In this document: piece by piece, positions 9,413 to 17,938 of the stretch | Layout of the letters: each line of letters opens with the position of its first letter | How positions within the stretch are numbered: the stretch's first letter is position 1 | Notes under the pieces: model-generated | What the model was told of the DNA's origin: nothing | Seen by the model: only the letters and a program-made list of their open reading frames with translations | The model's database searches: none | Made by a program: the position numbers and the translations under genes | Source: Spirirestis rafaelensis WJT71-NPBG6 | GTDB lineage: Bacteria; Cyanobacteriota; Cyanobacteriia; Cyanobacteriales; Nostocaceae | Direction of reading: 5' to 3' | DNA length: 64,000 nucleotides | Assembly: GCA_019359015.1 (NCBI GenBank) | Contig: JAHHID010000003.1 | Location: forward strand, 117,037 to 181,036

Positions 9413-10546
9413 ATGAGAATTGCCCTGTTCACCGAAACCTTTTTGCCCAAGGTTGACGGTATTGTGACGCGCCTAAGTCACACCGTTGACCATTTGCAAC
9501 GCAATGGCGACTCTGTGCTAGTGATTGCCCCTGACGGTGGCATTACTGAATATAAAGGAGCAAAAGTATACGGCGTTACTGGCTTTCCTCTGCCGCTGTA
9601 TCCAGAGTTAAAAATGGCACTTCCTCGCCCATCAATTGGTTATGAATTGGAAAAGTTTAAACCGCATATCATTCATGTGGTAAATCCGGCGGTTTTGGGA
9701 TTGGCGGGGATATTTCATAGCAAAATACATAATATTCCCTTAGTAGCGTCTTATCATACGCACTTGCCCCAGTATCTTCACCATTACGGCTTGGGAATGT
9801 TAGAAGGTTTTTTGTGGGAATTGCTGAAAGCGGGGCATAATCAAGCAGCGTTGAATTTATGTACCTCTACAGCGATGGTGAATGAACTGACAACACATGG
9901 CATCGAACGGGTGAATTTGTGGCAAAGAGGAGTAGATACAGAGTTATTTCATCCAGATTTAGCGAGTGAGGAAATGCGATCGCGTTTATCGCAAAATCAC
10001 CCAGAGAGCCACCTGCTACTTTACGTCGGTCGTCTTGGTGCTGAAAAAGAAATTGAGCGCATCAAACCAATCTTAGAGGCAATTCCCGCAGCGCGTTTGG
10101 CATTGGTGGGAGATGGTCCCCACCGACAAGCACTCGAAAAACACTTTGCTGGGACAAACACTAATTTTGTCGGCTATCTTACCGGTAGAGATTTAGGTTC
10201 TGCTTTCGCTAGCGCCGATGCTTTTATCTTTCCTTCCCGTACAGAAACGTTAGGACTAGTATTATTAGAGGCAATGGCAGCTGGGTGTCCGGTAGTAGCA
10301 GCTCGTTCTGGCGGAATTCCTGATATTGTTACAGATGGGGTAAATGGGTATCTTTTTGAACCAGAAGCTGATATTCAAAGTGCTATAAGCGCTACTACTC
10401 GCCTTCTAGAACAGAAACAAGAACGAGAAATCATCCGTCAAAATGCCCGACGAGAAGCAGAACTTTGGGGCTGGGCATCTGCTACACGCCAGCTACAAGA
10501 TTACTATCAAAAGGTAATCTACTCTGAATATCCCAAAGCAGCATAA
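9413..10546 (+). CDS. sqdX: SQDG synthase SqdX (GT4 glycosyltransferase)
   Basis: 377 residues. SqdX transfers sulfoquinovose from UDP-sulfoquinovose to diacylglycerol, completing sulfolipid synthesis at the thylakoid/plasma membrane. The N-terminus M-R-I-A-L-F-T-E-T-F-L-P-K-V-D-G-I-V-T-R is the standard GT-B start of this family. The donor-site signature F-P-S-R-T-E-T-L-G-L-V-L-L-E-A-M-A-A-G is complete (E-x7-E type). Y-V-G-R-L-G-A-E-K-E marks the start of the C-terminal Rossmann domain. The ATG follows a T-run (TAGTTTTTTT) with no good Shine-Dalgarno. The preceding DUF4291 remnant ends eight bases upstream, so expression may depend on read-through from sqdB or a new promoter. Confidence 0.95.
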   Translation: MRIALFTETFLPKVDGIVTRLSHTVDHLQRNGDSVLVIAPDGGITEYKGAKVYGVTGFPLPLYPELKMALPRPSIGYELEKFKPHIIHVVNPAVLGLAGIFHSKIHNIPLVASYHTHLPQYLHHYGLGMLEGFLWELLKAGHNQAALNLCTSTAMVNELTTHGIERVNLWQRGVDTELFHPDLASEEMRSRLSQNHPESHLLLYVGRLGAEKEIERIKPILEAIPAARLALVGDGPHRQALEKHFAGTNTNFVGYLTGRDLGSAFASADAFIFPSRTETLGLVLLEAMAAGCPVVAARSGGIPDIVTDGVNGYLFEPEADIQSAISATTRLLEQKQEREIIRQNARREAELWGWASATRQLQDYYQKVIYSEYPKAA

Positions 10547-10677
10547 CATTTGGTAATTGGGCATGGGGCATTGTCAATTAGAGACACTTGACTATTGTGA
10601 TCCCCGTTCTAATACAATTCTTTCCATGCCCATTGCCCCATGCTCATTTCCCCCTCCCCATTCGCGATTTCCCAATC
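10547..10677. repeat. STRR/low-complexity spacer before the adenylate cyclase gene
   Basis: GGGCATGGGGCATTG followed later by CCATTGCCCCATGCTCATTTCCCCC forms an imperfect inverted pair of GGGGCAT-type heptamers. An in-frame ATG at 10588 would translate this repeat and is rejected in favour of the ATG at 10678. Confidence 0.6.
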
Positions 10678-13347
10678 ATGACACTTCCCAGCCCTGGTAG
10701 CGTCCTGGCTACATTAACTGAACTTACTCAAGTTAATCGCACCCACACTCTACTGCGCCGTGTCAAAGACCTTTCTGTAAACGAATTTGTTTGTTTACTA
10801 GATTTTATTACCGCAGAATTCCAGCAATTTCTTAGGGCAATTGAACTAATTAATAATGAAGCCCTAGAAACAATGCTGGAGAAGGTGCTAGAAGCGATTA
10901 CACTCAAAATCGGTCAAATTCTCCAAGCAGAACACACTACGATTTTTTTGGTTGACCATGACAAAAATCAGCTGTGGTCAAAAGTCCCCCAAAATAACAC
11001 TCAAAAATCTTTAGAAATTCGTACTCCCATCACAGTAGGCATTCCCGGTCATGTTGCCAGTACAGGTGAATATTTAAACATATCTCAAGCCTCTACTCAC
11101 CCCTTATTTAGCTCAGAATTAGAAAAACAATTGGGCTATAAAATCCACAATATTTTATGTATGCCAGTTCTCAGTAGCAAACATCAAATAGTGGCTGTGG
11201 TACAACTAGCGAATAAAGCGGAAAATATTCCTTTTAATCATGAGGATGAGGTGTGTTTTCATGATTTTGCTTCTTCTATTGGTATTATCTTAGAAAGTTG
11301 CCAATCTTTCTACGTAGCAGCTCGCAATCAAAGAGGTGCGACGGCACTTTTACGGGCTACTCAAACATTAGGGCAAAGTCTCGATTTAGAAGCTACTTTA
11401 CAAATAGTAATGGAGCAAGCCCGGATTTTAATGCAAGCAGACCGCAGCACGCTGTTTTTGCACCGGAAAGAAATGGGTGAACTCTGGACGAAAGTAGAGG
11501 TTGCCGATCGCTCAACTATGGTGGAAATCCGCATCCCTGCTAATCGTGGCATTGTCGGTTATGTGGCATCCACTGGTCAAGCTTTAAATATCTCAGATGC
11601 CTACAAAGACCCGCGCTTTGACCCAACTACAGATAGAAAAACAGGATATATAACTCGGAATATTCTTTGTTTGCCAGTGTTTAATTCGGCTAATGAATTA
11701 ATTGGCGTGACGCAGTTAATTAATAAACAGCAAGGCAGTTTTACTTCGTCAGATGAAGAATTTATGAAAGCATTTAATATCCAGGCAGGAATTGCGCTGG
11801 AAAATGCTCGTTTGTTTGAAAGTGTGCTGTTAGAAAAACAATATCAAAAAGACATTCTGCAAAGTCTATCTGATGCAGTAATTTCTACAGATATGGAAGG
11901 ACGCATTGTCACAATTAATGATGCGGCTTTACAGCTACTTGGTTGCCCTTTGGGGGAAGTTAATACCAAAAATAACAAGCCTTTGTGGGAAAAGAATTTA
12001 ATTAATCGGCTGGTTTGGGAGATTGTACCAATTGACAATTTGCAAATGCGGTTGGAGGATAGTTTAAAGACTGGCGCAAGACATTATGTCCCAGAGCAAA
12101 GTTTGATAGTAGGGCTGTATCAAGTTAAAAGTGAGGAGTTAGGAGTAGAGACGCAATTAATGAGCCAGCGCGTTGCGGAGGTTCCCTCCGTTGTAGCGTC
12201 TGGCGTCGCGTCTGTACAGGAGTTAGGAGTTAGGAGTGAGGAAATTAGTACGCATGACAGTTATATTTTGGCAGTAAGCGATCGCGCTAACCCAGATATA
12301 TTTATCCCCTGGAATCAACCGCTTACACCTCAGTCTGAGTTATTAAGTTCTGCTGGTGTAAAAAAAATAGAACGTAGTACTAATCTGACTGTCAACCCCT
12401 TAACGAACCCAGAAGGGGGGGTGCGGGGTGGTTTGGTGGTGCTAGAAGACATCAGTCAGGAAAAACGGATGAAAACTACAATGTACCGTTACCTGACACC
12501 CCATGTGGCAGAGCAAGTTATGGCACTGGGAGAAGATGCTTTAATGGTAGGTGAACGCAAGGAAGTCACCATTTTGTTTTCTGATATCCGAGGCTACACC
12601 ACACTGACAGAAAATCTTGGTGCGGCTGAAGTAGTATCGCTGCTAAATCAATATTTTGAAACGATGGTGGAGGCGGTTTTTAACCACGAAGGTACTTTAG
12701 ATAAGTTTATTGGTGATGCTTTAATGGCGGTGTTTGGTGCTCCGCTAACCCTAGTGGAAAATCATGCTTGGAAGGCAATACAAGCAGCGTTGGATATGCG
12801 AAAACGATTAGCAGAATTTAACCAACGGCGGATTATTCAAGCACAACCAGAAATTCATATTGGTATTGGTATTAGTTCTGGGGAAGTGGTTTCGGGTAAT
12901 ATTGGTTCCCAGAAACGAATGGATTATACAGTAATTGGCGATGGCGTGAATTTAAGTTCGCGCTTGGAAGGAGTAACTAAAGAATATGGTTGCGATATTA
13001 TTTTAAGTGACTTTACTTACCAGATGTGTAGCCATAGTATCTGGGTACGCGAGTTAGACAGAATTCGGGTTAAGGGTAAACATCAAGCGGTGAATATTTA
13101 TGAGTTAATCGGCGATCGCTCTACTCCTCTAGATAACGCCACTCAGGAATTTTTATCACATTACCACGCTGGACGTGCTGCTTATTTATCGCGCCACTTC
13201 AAAGAAGCGATCGCCTGTTTTCAAGCCGCAAAACGTATCCGACCCACAGACCAAGCTGTTAATATCCATCTAGAACGCGCTCGTAATTACCAACAAACAC
13301 CTCCTCCAACTTCCTGGGATGGAGTCTGGACGATGCTTGCAAAGTGA
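10678..13347 (+). CDS. CyaB-type class III adenylate cyclase (GAF-GAF-PAS-CHD-TPR)
   Basis: 889 residues. It makes cAMP from ATP and is probably cytosolic. Order: N-terminal helical region; GAF-A (about 60-210); GAF-B (about 225-380); PAS (about 395-455); a repeat-derived linker (about 482-530); class III cyclase domain (about 625-805); a single TPR-like C-terminal helix pair (about 815-865). Both GAF domains carry the N-K-x5-F-x3-D-E motif of cyclic-nucleotide-binding GAFs. The catalytic domain has F-S-D-I-R-G-Y-T (metal Asp), D-K-F-I-G-D-A (Lys about 676) and D-Y-T-V-I-G-D-G-V-N (Thr about 751), the K/T pair of CyaB1-type adenylate cyclases. The architecture equals Anabaena CyaB1/CyaB2, whose GAFs bind cAMP. 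An N-terminal start at 10588 is rejected as repeat sequence. Confidence 0.93.
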   Translation: MTLPSPGSVLATLTELTQVNRTHTLLRRVKDLSVNEFVCLLDFITAEFQQFLRAIELINNEALETMLEKVLEAITLKIGQILQAEHTTIFLVDHDKNQLWSKVPQNNTQKSLEIRTPITVGIPGHVASTGEYLNISQASTHPLFSSELEKQLGYKIHNILCMPVLSSKHQIVAVVQLANKAENIPFNHEDEVCFHDFASSIGIILESCQSFYVAARNQRGATALLRATQTLGQSLDLEATLQIVMEQARILMQADRSTLFLHRKEMGELWTKVEVADRSTMVEIRIPANRGIVGYVASTGQALNISDAYKDPRFDPTTDRKTGYITRNILCLPVFNSANELIGVTQLINKQQGSFTSSDEEFMKAFNIQAGIALENARLFESVLLEKQYQKDILQSLSDAVISTDMEGRIVTINDAALQLLGCPLGEVNTKNNKPLWEKNLINRLVWEIVPIDNLQMRLEDSLKTGARHYVPEQSLIVGLYQVKSEELGVETQLMSQRVAEVPSVVASGVASVQELGVRSEEISTHDSYILAVSDRANPDIFIPWNQPLTPQSELLSSAGVKKIERSTNLTVNPLTNPEGGVRGGLVVLEDISQEKRMKTTMYRYLTPHVAEQVMALGEDALMVGERKEVTILFSDIRGYTTLTENLGAAEVVSLLNQYFETMVEAVFNHEGTLDKFIGDALMAVFGAPLTLVENHAWKAIQAALDMRKRLAEFNQRRIIQAQPEIHIGIGISSGEVVSGNIGSQKRMDYTVIGDGVNLSSRLEGVTKEYGCDIILSDFTYQMCSHSIWVRELDRIRVKGKHQAVNIYELIGDRSTPLDNATQEFLSHYHAGRAAYLSRHFKEAIACFQAAKRIRPTDQAVNIHLERARNYQQTPPPTSWDGVWTMLAK
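12127..12246 (+). repeat. Nested STRR/palindromic repeat inserted in-frame in the cyclase gene
   Basis: GAGGAGTTAGGAGTAGAGACGC opens the insert and GCGTCTGTACAGGAGTTAGGAGTTAGGAGTGAGG closes it. The outer heptamers (AGGAGTT/TAGGAGT) are STRRs. Inside lies an AGAGACGC...GCGTCTGT inverted pair, and inside that a hairpin GCCAGCGC...GCGTCTGGC with GCGGAGG/CCTCCG. The reading frame is kept throughout and yields a linker rich in E, V, S and A. Confidence 0.75.
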
Positions 13348-13402
13348 GGAGTTAGAAGTCAGAAGTCAGAAGTTAGGAGTCAAAAGTCAGAAGTCAACAT
13401 TC
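13341..13402 (+). repeat. STRR (GAAGTCA/GGAGTTA heptamers) at the cyclase gene 3' end
   Basis: About eight degenerate heptamers (AGGAGTTAGAAGTCAGAAGTCAG...) begin at the stop codon of the cyclase gene and run to the convergent minus-strand gene. It is the same heptamer family as the insert within the cyclase gene. Confidence 0.75.
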
Positions 13403-13415
13403 ACTTTTTGTGCCC

Positions 13416-13673
13416 CTACTCCCCATCCCCTTCATCATCCTGAAACGGGTGTTCGCCAATTCTTAATTCTTTTTTGGTGTGTTTCAACTCTTTCCAAAGC
13501 TGCTTGATTTGCTCGTATGCATCCTCTGGCGCTATTTTTCCACCTGTTTCTAAGTTGCAGATGTAGCTGATTTTCTGAGCAAATTCCTGTAGATTGGCAT
13601 TAAAAACTAAATTTTCTGGCTTTACCTGACCGTAATAGCGACCACGAGGATAGAGAAAATCATCTTTATTCAT
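13416..13673 (-). CDS. Small conserved cyanobacterial protein (DUF7219-like)
   Basis: 85 residues from the ATG at 13673 (M-N-K-D-D-F-L-Y-P-R-G-R-Y-Y-G). An in-frame ATG at 13688 would add five residues, and GGAGACAAGGG between the two favours the shorter form. The segments F-L-Y-P-R-x-R-Y-Y-G, F-N-A-N-L-Q-E-F-A-Q and Y-I-C-N-L-E-T-G-G-K-I form a pattern I recall from a widespread cyanobacterial small-protein family (DUF7219, assignment from memory). The protein is soluble with a helical, charged C-terminal half (QIKQLWKELKHTKKEL). Function unknown. It converges with the cyclase gene. Confidence 0.7.
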   Translation of the reverse strand: MNKDDFLYPRGRYYGQVKPENLVFNANLQEFAQKISYICNLETGGKIAPEDAYEQIKQLWKELKHTKKELRIGEHPFQDDEGDGE

Positions 13674-13688
13674 TGCCCTTGTCTCCAT

Positions 13689-14077
13689 TTATTACACCCC
13701 TCCCAATCGTCACAGTTGCAACTTAATGGCCAGCAACCCTGATTCAGTATGTTCAAGAGTTACTCATTTTATTAATTATTCATTTAAATGGTCATTGTAA
13801 TTAACTTCACTTGAAACTGCAAACAATAATGTATTTATCTATACCTTAGTATTTTTATTTATTTAATTTATGCAAAAAAACATGATTTGATGATTTAAAA
13901 ATACTATTGAAAATGTCAAAAAATATACAAATGACGAGACTGACGATTGACTGTTTTGAAAATTTTATTTTGCTCTTTGTCATTTGTCTCCAGTTAATGA
14001 CTAATGACTAAAGATAAAATGGTTAGGCTCGAAAGCATCAAAGCTGGCGATCGTCTAGAAAAAATTTCTCTGCCATT
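13689..14077. other. AT-rich intergenic region upstream of purC
   Basis: 389 bases, strongly AT-rich at 13740-13930. It presumably holds promoters for the minus-strand small gene and for purC. A short direct repeat TTAATGACTAATGACTA lies near 13996. A 25-codon ORF starting at 14007 overlaps the purC start out of frame; I see no independent support for it. Confidence 0.4.
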
Positions 14078-14815
14078 ATGAGTGTTAATTCCAAAATATA
14101 CGAAGGCAAAGCTAAAATCCTCTACACAACGCAAGATCCAGAAGTTTTGTTAGCTGATTTCAAAGACGATGCTACTGCCTTTAACGCTCAAAAGCGTGGT
14201 AGTATTGTGGGGAAGGGAACTATCAATTGTAGCATCTCCAGTAAATTATTTCAAGAGTTGGAAGCGCAAGGCATTAAGACACACTTTATTGGTAGCCCTG
14301 AGCCAAATAAAATGCTGGTAAGGGCGGTGAAGATTGTGCCTTTAGAAGTAGTGGTGAGAAACATTGCTGCTGGCAGTCTATGTCAGCAAACAGGATTGCC
14401 ACTAGGAACCATTCTCAAACAGCCTCTGGTAGAGTTTTATTATAAAAGCGATGAATTAGGAGATCCTTTGTTGACGAGCGATCGCCTGCATTTATTAGAA
14501 CTTGCAACTCCGGAACAAGTTGAGACAATAACCCATCTAGCATTGCAAATCAACAAGTTTCTCCGTCGCTTTTGGGAGCGGTGTGGAATTACACTAGTAG
14601 ACTTCAAACTAGAATTTGGTGTTGACTCACAACAGCAATTGCTCCTAGCAGATGAAATTAGCCCCGACACTTGCCGTTTGTGGGATCAAGCCGAAAACGA
14701 CCCTAATCGCCGCGTAATGGACAAAGATCGCTTCCGCCGAGACTTAGGGAATGTGGAAAATGCCTACCAGGAGGTTTTACAACGAGTGTTAAAAGCAGTA
14801 GAAAGTCAAAAATGA
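14078..14815 (+). CDS. purC: Phosphoribosylaminoimidazole-succinocarboxamide synthase PurC
   Basis: 245 residues, standard length for bacterial SAICAR synthetase. It joins CAIR and aspartate using ATP in de novo purine synthesis. Diagnostic segments: Y-E-G-K-A-K-I-L-Y near the N-terminus (ATP lid), D-D-A-T-A-F-N, V-V-R-N-I-A-A-G-S (substrate loop), L-V-D-F-K-L-E-F-G and the signature L-L-A-D-E-I-S-P-D-T-C-R-L-W-D. All key residues appear present. It is followed after 247 bases by the omp85-lpx cluster on the same strand; the spacer contains STRRs, so a common transcript is unlikely. Confidence 0.97.
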   Translation: MSVNSKIYEGKAKILYTTQDPEVLLADFKDDATAFNAQKRGSIVGKGTINCSISSKLFQELEAQGIKTHFIGSPEPNKMLVRAVKIVPLEVVVRNIAAGSLCQQTGLPLGTILKQPLVEFYYKSDELGDPLLTSDRLHLLELATPEQVETITHLALQINKFLRRFWERCGITLVDFKLEFGVDSQQQLLLADEISPDTCRLWDQAENDPNRRVMDKDRFRRDLGNVENAYQEVLQRVLKAVESQK

Positions 14816-15062
14816 AGAGGACTGAGGACTGGATATTTGATGAATGGTCAATGTTGAAAATTCTTTATTCGTAATTCTTAGCTAATCCCTAGTCCCTAGT
14901 CCCTAGTCCCCAGTCCCCAGTCCCTAATTTACTTTTGCCTTTTGGCTTCAGACTAGTAAAGTAAAAAGACAAAAGGAAAAATTATGTTTATACTTTTAGC
15001 TTTTGTATAACAACAAGATTGCTTTTCGATGGTGTGTGGATGTGAAGAGGAATGTGAATAAA
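14816..15062. repeat. STRR-containing spacer between purC and omp85
   Basis: About six copies of TCCCTAG/TCCCCAG heptamers at 14884-14931 pair with GACTGAGGACTGG at 14820. Downstream is an AT-rich stretch likely to contain the omp85 promoter. In-frame start codons upstream of 15063 (for example at 15003) lie before the signal peptide and are not preferred. Confidence 0.6.
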
Positions 15063-17765
15063 ATGCGTTTATCTCCCGTATTGGTGGCGGCGTTGGCAAT
15101 TGCAGCCCCTTTGGGCAGCTCTCTGAGTGCAAATGCACAAACCGCTAATAGTTCAAAACAGAAACCAGTCGTTTTGCAACCAACGACAAATCAAGACTCC
15201 CAACTGGGAAATCAAACTGCAAACGCTCAAGGTGCAGCAGCCTTAAGAGTAGAACCTCGTTCTAACTCGAATGTGAATCTGGAAAACTTCAAAAACCAGC
15301 CAGGTGTTGTCGCGGTTTTTCCGGCAAAGAAGCCAGTAGTAATAATACCAAGCGCCACAGCGCCAATCACGGCACAAAACCCGCCGTCAAACCCAAATAT
15401 TCCTGGTTCAAATACTGTTCCAGATATTTCGCCGACTCAAAATCAACAACCAGTTCCTTCCCAGGCTCCACCAACGCTGAATCCTAATCAGCCAACACCT
15501 GAAGAAAATCAACAGCAACTCAATCAGCAACTCAATCAGCCAGCACCAGGAGAAAATCAACAGCAACTCAATCAGCAACTCAATCAGCCAGCACCAGGAC
15601 AAAATCAACAAGCGCCAAATCAGCAACTTAATCAGCCACTACCCGGACAAAATCAACAAGCGCCAAATCAGCAACTTAATCAGCCAGCACCCGAACAAAA
15701 TCAACAAGCGCCAAATCAGCAACTTAATCAGCCAGCACCCGAACAAAATCAACAAGCGCCAAATCAGCAACTTAATCAGCCACTACCCGGACAAAATCAA
15801 CAAGCGCCAAATCAGCAACTTAATCAGCCACTACCCGAACAAAATCAACAAGCGCCAAATCAGCAACTTAATCAGCCAGCACCCGAACAAAATCAACAAA
15901 ACGGAACCCCAGAAGCCACAGAAGCCCGTGTTTTAGTATCAGAGGTATCTGTTAGAAGTCAGACAGGGCAACAACTATTACCGGAATTAGAAAACCAAGT
16001 TTACAGAGCGATTCGTACCCAACCAGGAAGGACAACAACGCGATCGCAACTACAGCAAGATATCAACGCTATCTTTGGTACTGGTTACTTCTCTAACGTC
16101 CAGGCAGTGCCAGAAGATACCCCCTTAGGCGTGCGCGTCAGCTTCGTAGTGCAGCCCAACCCTGTCTTGACTAAAGTCCAAATCCAGGCAAATCCCGGCA
16201 CAAATGTCCCCTCCGTACTGCCTGCTAACGCTGTTGATGAAATCTTTAAAGAGCAATACGGTGGCATTCTCAACTTGCGTAGCTTGCAAGAAGGCATCAA
16301 GACTTTAACCAAGCGCTATCAAGACCAAGGTTATGTACTAGCAAACGTCGTAGGCGCGCCGCAAGTAGCAGAAAACGGAGTTGTCACCCTACAAGTAGCA
16401 GAAGGGGTGGTAGAAGATATTCGCGTCAGATTCCGCAATAAAGACGGTCAGGAGACAAACGATAAGGGAGAACCAATCCGGGGTCGGACACGGGACTATG
16501 TTATCAAGCGAGAATTAGAGTTGAAGCCCGGACAAGTTTTCAACCGAAACATAGTGCAAAGAGACTTGCAAAGGGTATTTGGACTCGGATTATTTGAAGA
16601 TATAAATGTTTCCCTTGACCCAGGTACTGACCCTAGCAAGGTGGATGTAGTCGTGAATGTGGCTGAACGTAACACTGGTTCCATCGCAGCAGGGGCAGGG
16701 ATTAGTTCTGCCAGTGGGCTGTTTGGTACCATCAGCTATCAGCAGCAAAACCTAGGGGGAAGAAATCAAAGATTAGGTGCCGAGTTACAAGTAGGACAGA
16801 GAGAATTACTGTTTGATTTGCGGTTTACAGACCCCTGGATTGCCGGCGATCCTAACCGCACTTCTTACACAGCAAATATTTTCCGCCGTCGGTCGATTTC
16901 GTTGATTTTTGATGGAGACGATAACAATATTGAAACCTTTAATCCCGCAGATCCGGATGATGATGATGCCTCTCGCCCGCGTGTTATCCGTCTAGGCGGC
17001 GGTGTCACCTTTACTCGTCCCTTATCCGGTAATCCCTTCACAAATTCGGAATGGACTGCTTCAGCAGGTTTCCAGTATCAAAGAATTTCGCTTACTGATG
17101 AGGATGGCGATGTCAGAAGGTTAGGACGACTTGAGAATAGTACTAACCCTAACGACATACTTGAACTAAGTCAATCTGGGGAAGGTAGAGACGACTTGCT
17201 GCTATTGCAATTAGGAGCCGCACGCGATCGCCGTAATAACGCTTTGCAGCCGACCCAAGGTTCTTTTCTCCGCTTTGGGGTTGATCAATCAGTCCCAGTG
17301 GGATTAGGCAGCATTTTCCTGACTAGATTCCGGGGTAGCTACAGCCAATATATCCCCGTTAGATTTACAAACTTTAATAAAGGACCACAAACCCTCGCTT
17401 TCAACATTCAAGGTGGAACCATCCTAGGTGATTTACCTCCTTACGAAGCCTTTAGTCTTGGTGGTAGCAACTCCGTCCGGGGCTATGAAGAAGGTGCATT
17501 AGGTACTGGACGCTCTTATGTGCAAGCATCACTTGAATATCGCTTCCCTGTTTTTTCCGTAGTCAGTGGCGCACTATTTTTTGACCTAGGTAGTGACTTG
17601 GGAAGCACTACTAGGTCAGCGGAGATACTGAACAAAAGCGGTACAGGCTATGGCTACGGTCTTGGCGTGCGTGTGCAGTCCCCACTAGGACCAATTCGCG
17701 TTGACTACGGCATCAACGACGATGGCGACAGCCGGATCAATTTTGGGATTGGGGAAAGGTTTTAA
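15063..17765 (+). CDS. Omp85/BamA-family outer-membrane protein
   Basis: 900 residues. The signal peptide (M-R-L-S-P-V-L-V-A-A-L-A-I-A-A-P-L, cleavage near A-N-A-Q) is followed by a Pro/Gln/Asn-rich periplasmic region with 16-residue repeats, three POTRA-like domains (about 285-540), and a C-terminal 16-stranded barrel ending in Phe, as outer-membrane beta-barrels do. Barrel hallmarks include F-S-L-G-G-S-N-S-V-R-G-Y-E-E-G (the V-R-G-Y lid-lock motif) and G-L-G-V-R-V-Q-S-P-L-G-P-I-R-V-D-Y-G. The family inserts barrels into the outer membrane and is the relative of chloroplast Toc75. Clustering with lpxC-fabZ-lpxA-lpxB fits a joint envelope-biogenesis locus. Confidence 0.95.
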   Translation: MRLSPVLVAALAIAAPLGSSLSANAQTANSSKQKPVVLQPTTNQDSQLGNQTANAQGAAALRVEPRSNSNVNLENFKNQPGVVAVFPAKKPVVIIPSATAPITAQNPPSNPNIPGSNTVPDISPTQNQQPVPSQAPPTLNPNQPTPEENQQQLNQQLNQPAPGENQQQLNQQLNQPAPGQNQQAPNQQLNQPLPGQNQQAPNQQLNQPAPEQNQQAPNQQLNQPAPEQNQQAPNQQLNQPLPGQNQQAPNQQLNQPLPEQNQQAPNQQLNQPAPEQNQQNGTPEATEARVLVSEVSVRSQTGQQLLPELENQVYRAIRTQPGRTTTRSQLQQDINAIFGTGYFSNVQAVPEDTPLGVRVSFVVQPNPVLTKVQIQANPGTNVPSVLPANAVDEIFKEQYGGILNLRSLQEGIKTLTKRYQDQGYVLANVVGAPQVAENGVVTLQVAEGVVEDIRVRFRNKDGQETNDKGEPIRGRTRDYVIKRELELKPGQVFNRNIVQRDLQRVFGLGLFEDINVSLDPGTDPSKVDVVVNVAERNTGSIAAGAGISSASGLFGTISYQQQNLGGRNQRLGAELQVGQRELLFDLRFTDPWIAGDPNRTSYTANIFRRRSISLIFDGDDNNIETFNPADPDDDDASRPRVIRLGGGVTFTRPLSGNPFTNSEWTASAGFQYQRISLTDEDGDVRRLGRLENSTNPNDILELSQSGEGRDDLLLLQLGAARDRRNNALQPTQGSFLRFGVDQSVPVGLGSIFLTRFRGSYSQYIPVRFTNFNKGPQTLAFNIQGGTILGDLPPYEAFSLGGSNSVRGYEEGALGTGRSYVQASLEYRFPVFSVVSGALFFDLGSDLGSTTRSAEILNKSGTGYGYGLGVRVQSPLGPIRVDYGINDDGDSRINFGIGERF
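15492..15899 (+). repeat. 48-bp coding minisatellite in the omp85 gene
   Basis: Eight complete 48-bp units plus a 24-bp partial unit. Each encodes a 16-residue motif of the form PAPEQNQQAPNQQLNQ with variants at positions 2, 4 and 9-10 (PLPG, PTPE, QL for AP). Units 5 and 6 are identical in protein sequence. It lies between the signal peptide and the first POTRA domain. Confidence 0.95.
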
Positions 17766-17938
17766 GGAGTTAATGGGCAAGGGGCAATGGGCACGCTCGC
17801 GTGGGGCATGGAAAGAATCCTATCAGAATAGAACGCGCATCAAAAATCGAGCGTCTTTAATTCTCATTGCCCTTTGCCCTTTGCCCCTTGCCCTTTGCCC
17901 TTTGCCCGTTTCCCAATGACCAACAACCAACAAACTAT
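17766..17938. repeat. STRR inverted pair between omp85 and lpxC
   Basis: GGGCAAGGGGCAATGGGCA at 17775-17793 is complementary to the CCTTTGCCCTTTGCCC run at 17871-17908. Heptamer copies read TGCCCTT/TGCCCCT. An in-frame ATG at 17867 would translate the repeat; lpxC is taken from 17939. Confidence 0.7.

Noticed and set aside
10588..10677. 30-residue extension of the adenylate cyclase
   Set aside because: It reads through an STRR spacer and is Pro/Phe-rich with no resemblance to the family N-terminus.
14007..14084. 25-codon ORF overlapping the purC start
   Set aside because: No Shine-Dalgarno and no recognisable protein; likely leader sequence.
15408..15626. Minus-strand ORF in the omp85 repeat
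   Set aside because: Mirror image of the 48-bp coding repeat; Leu/Trp/Ser pattern is an artefact of the complementary strand.
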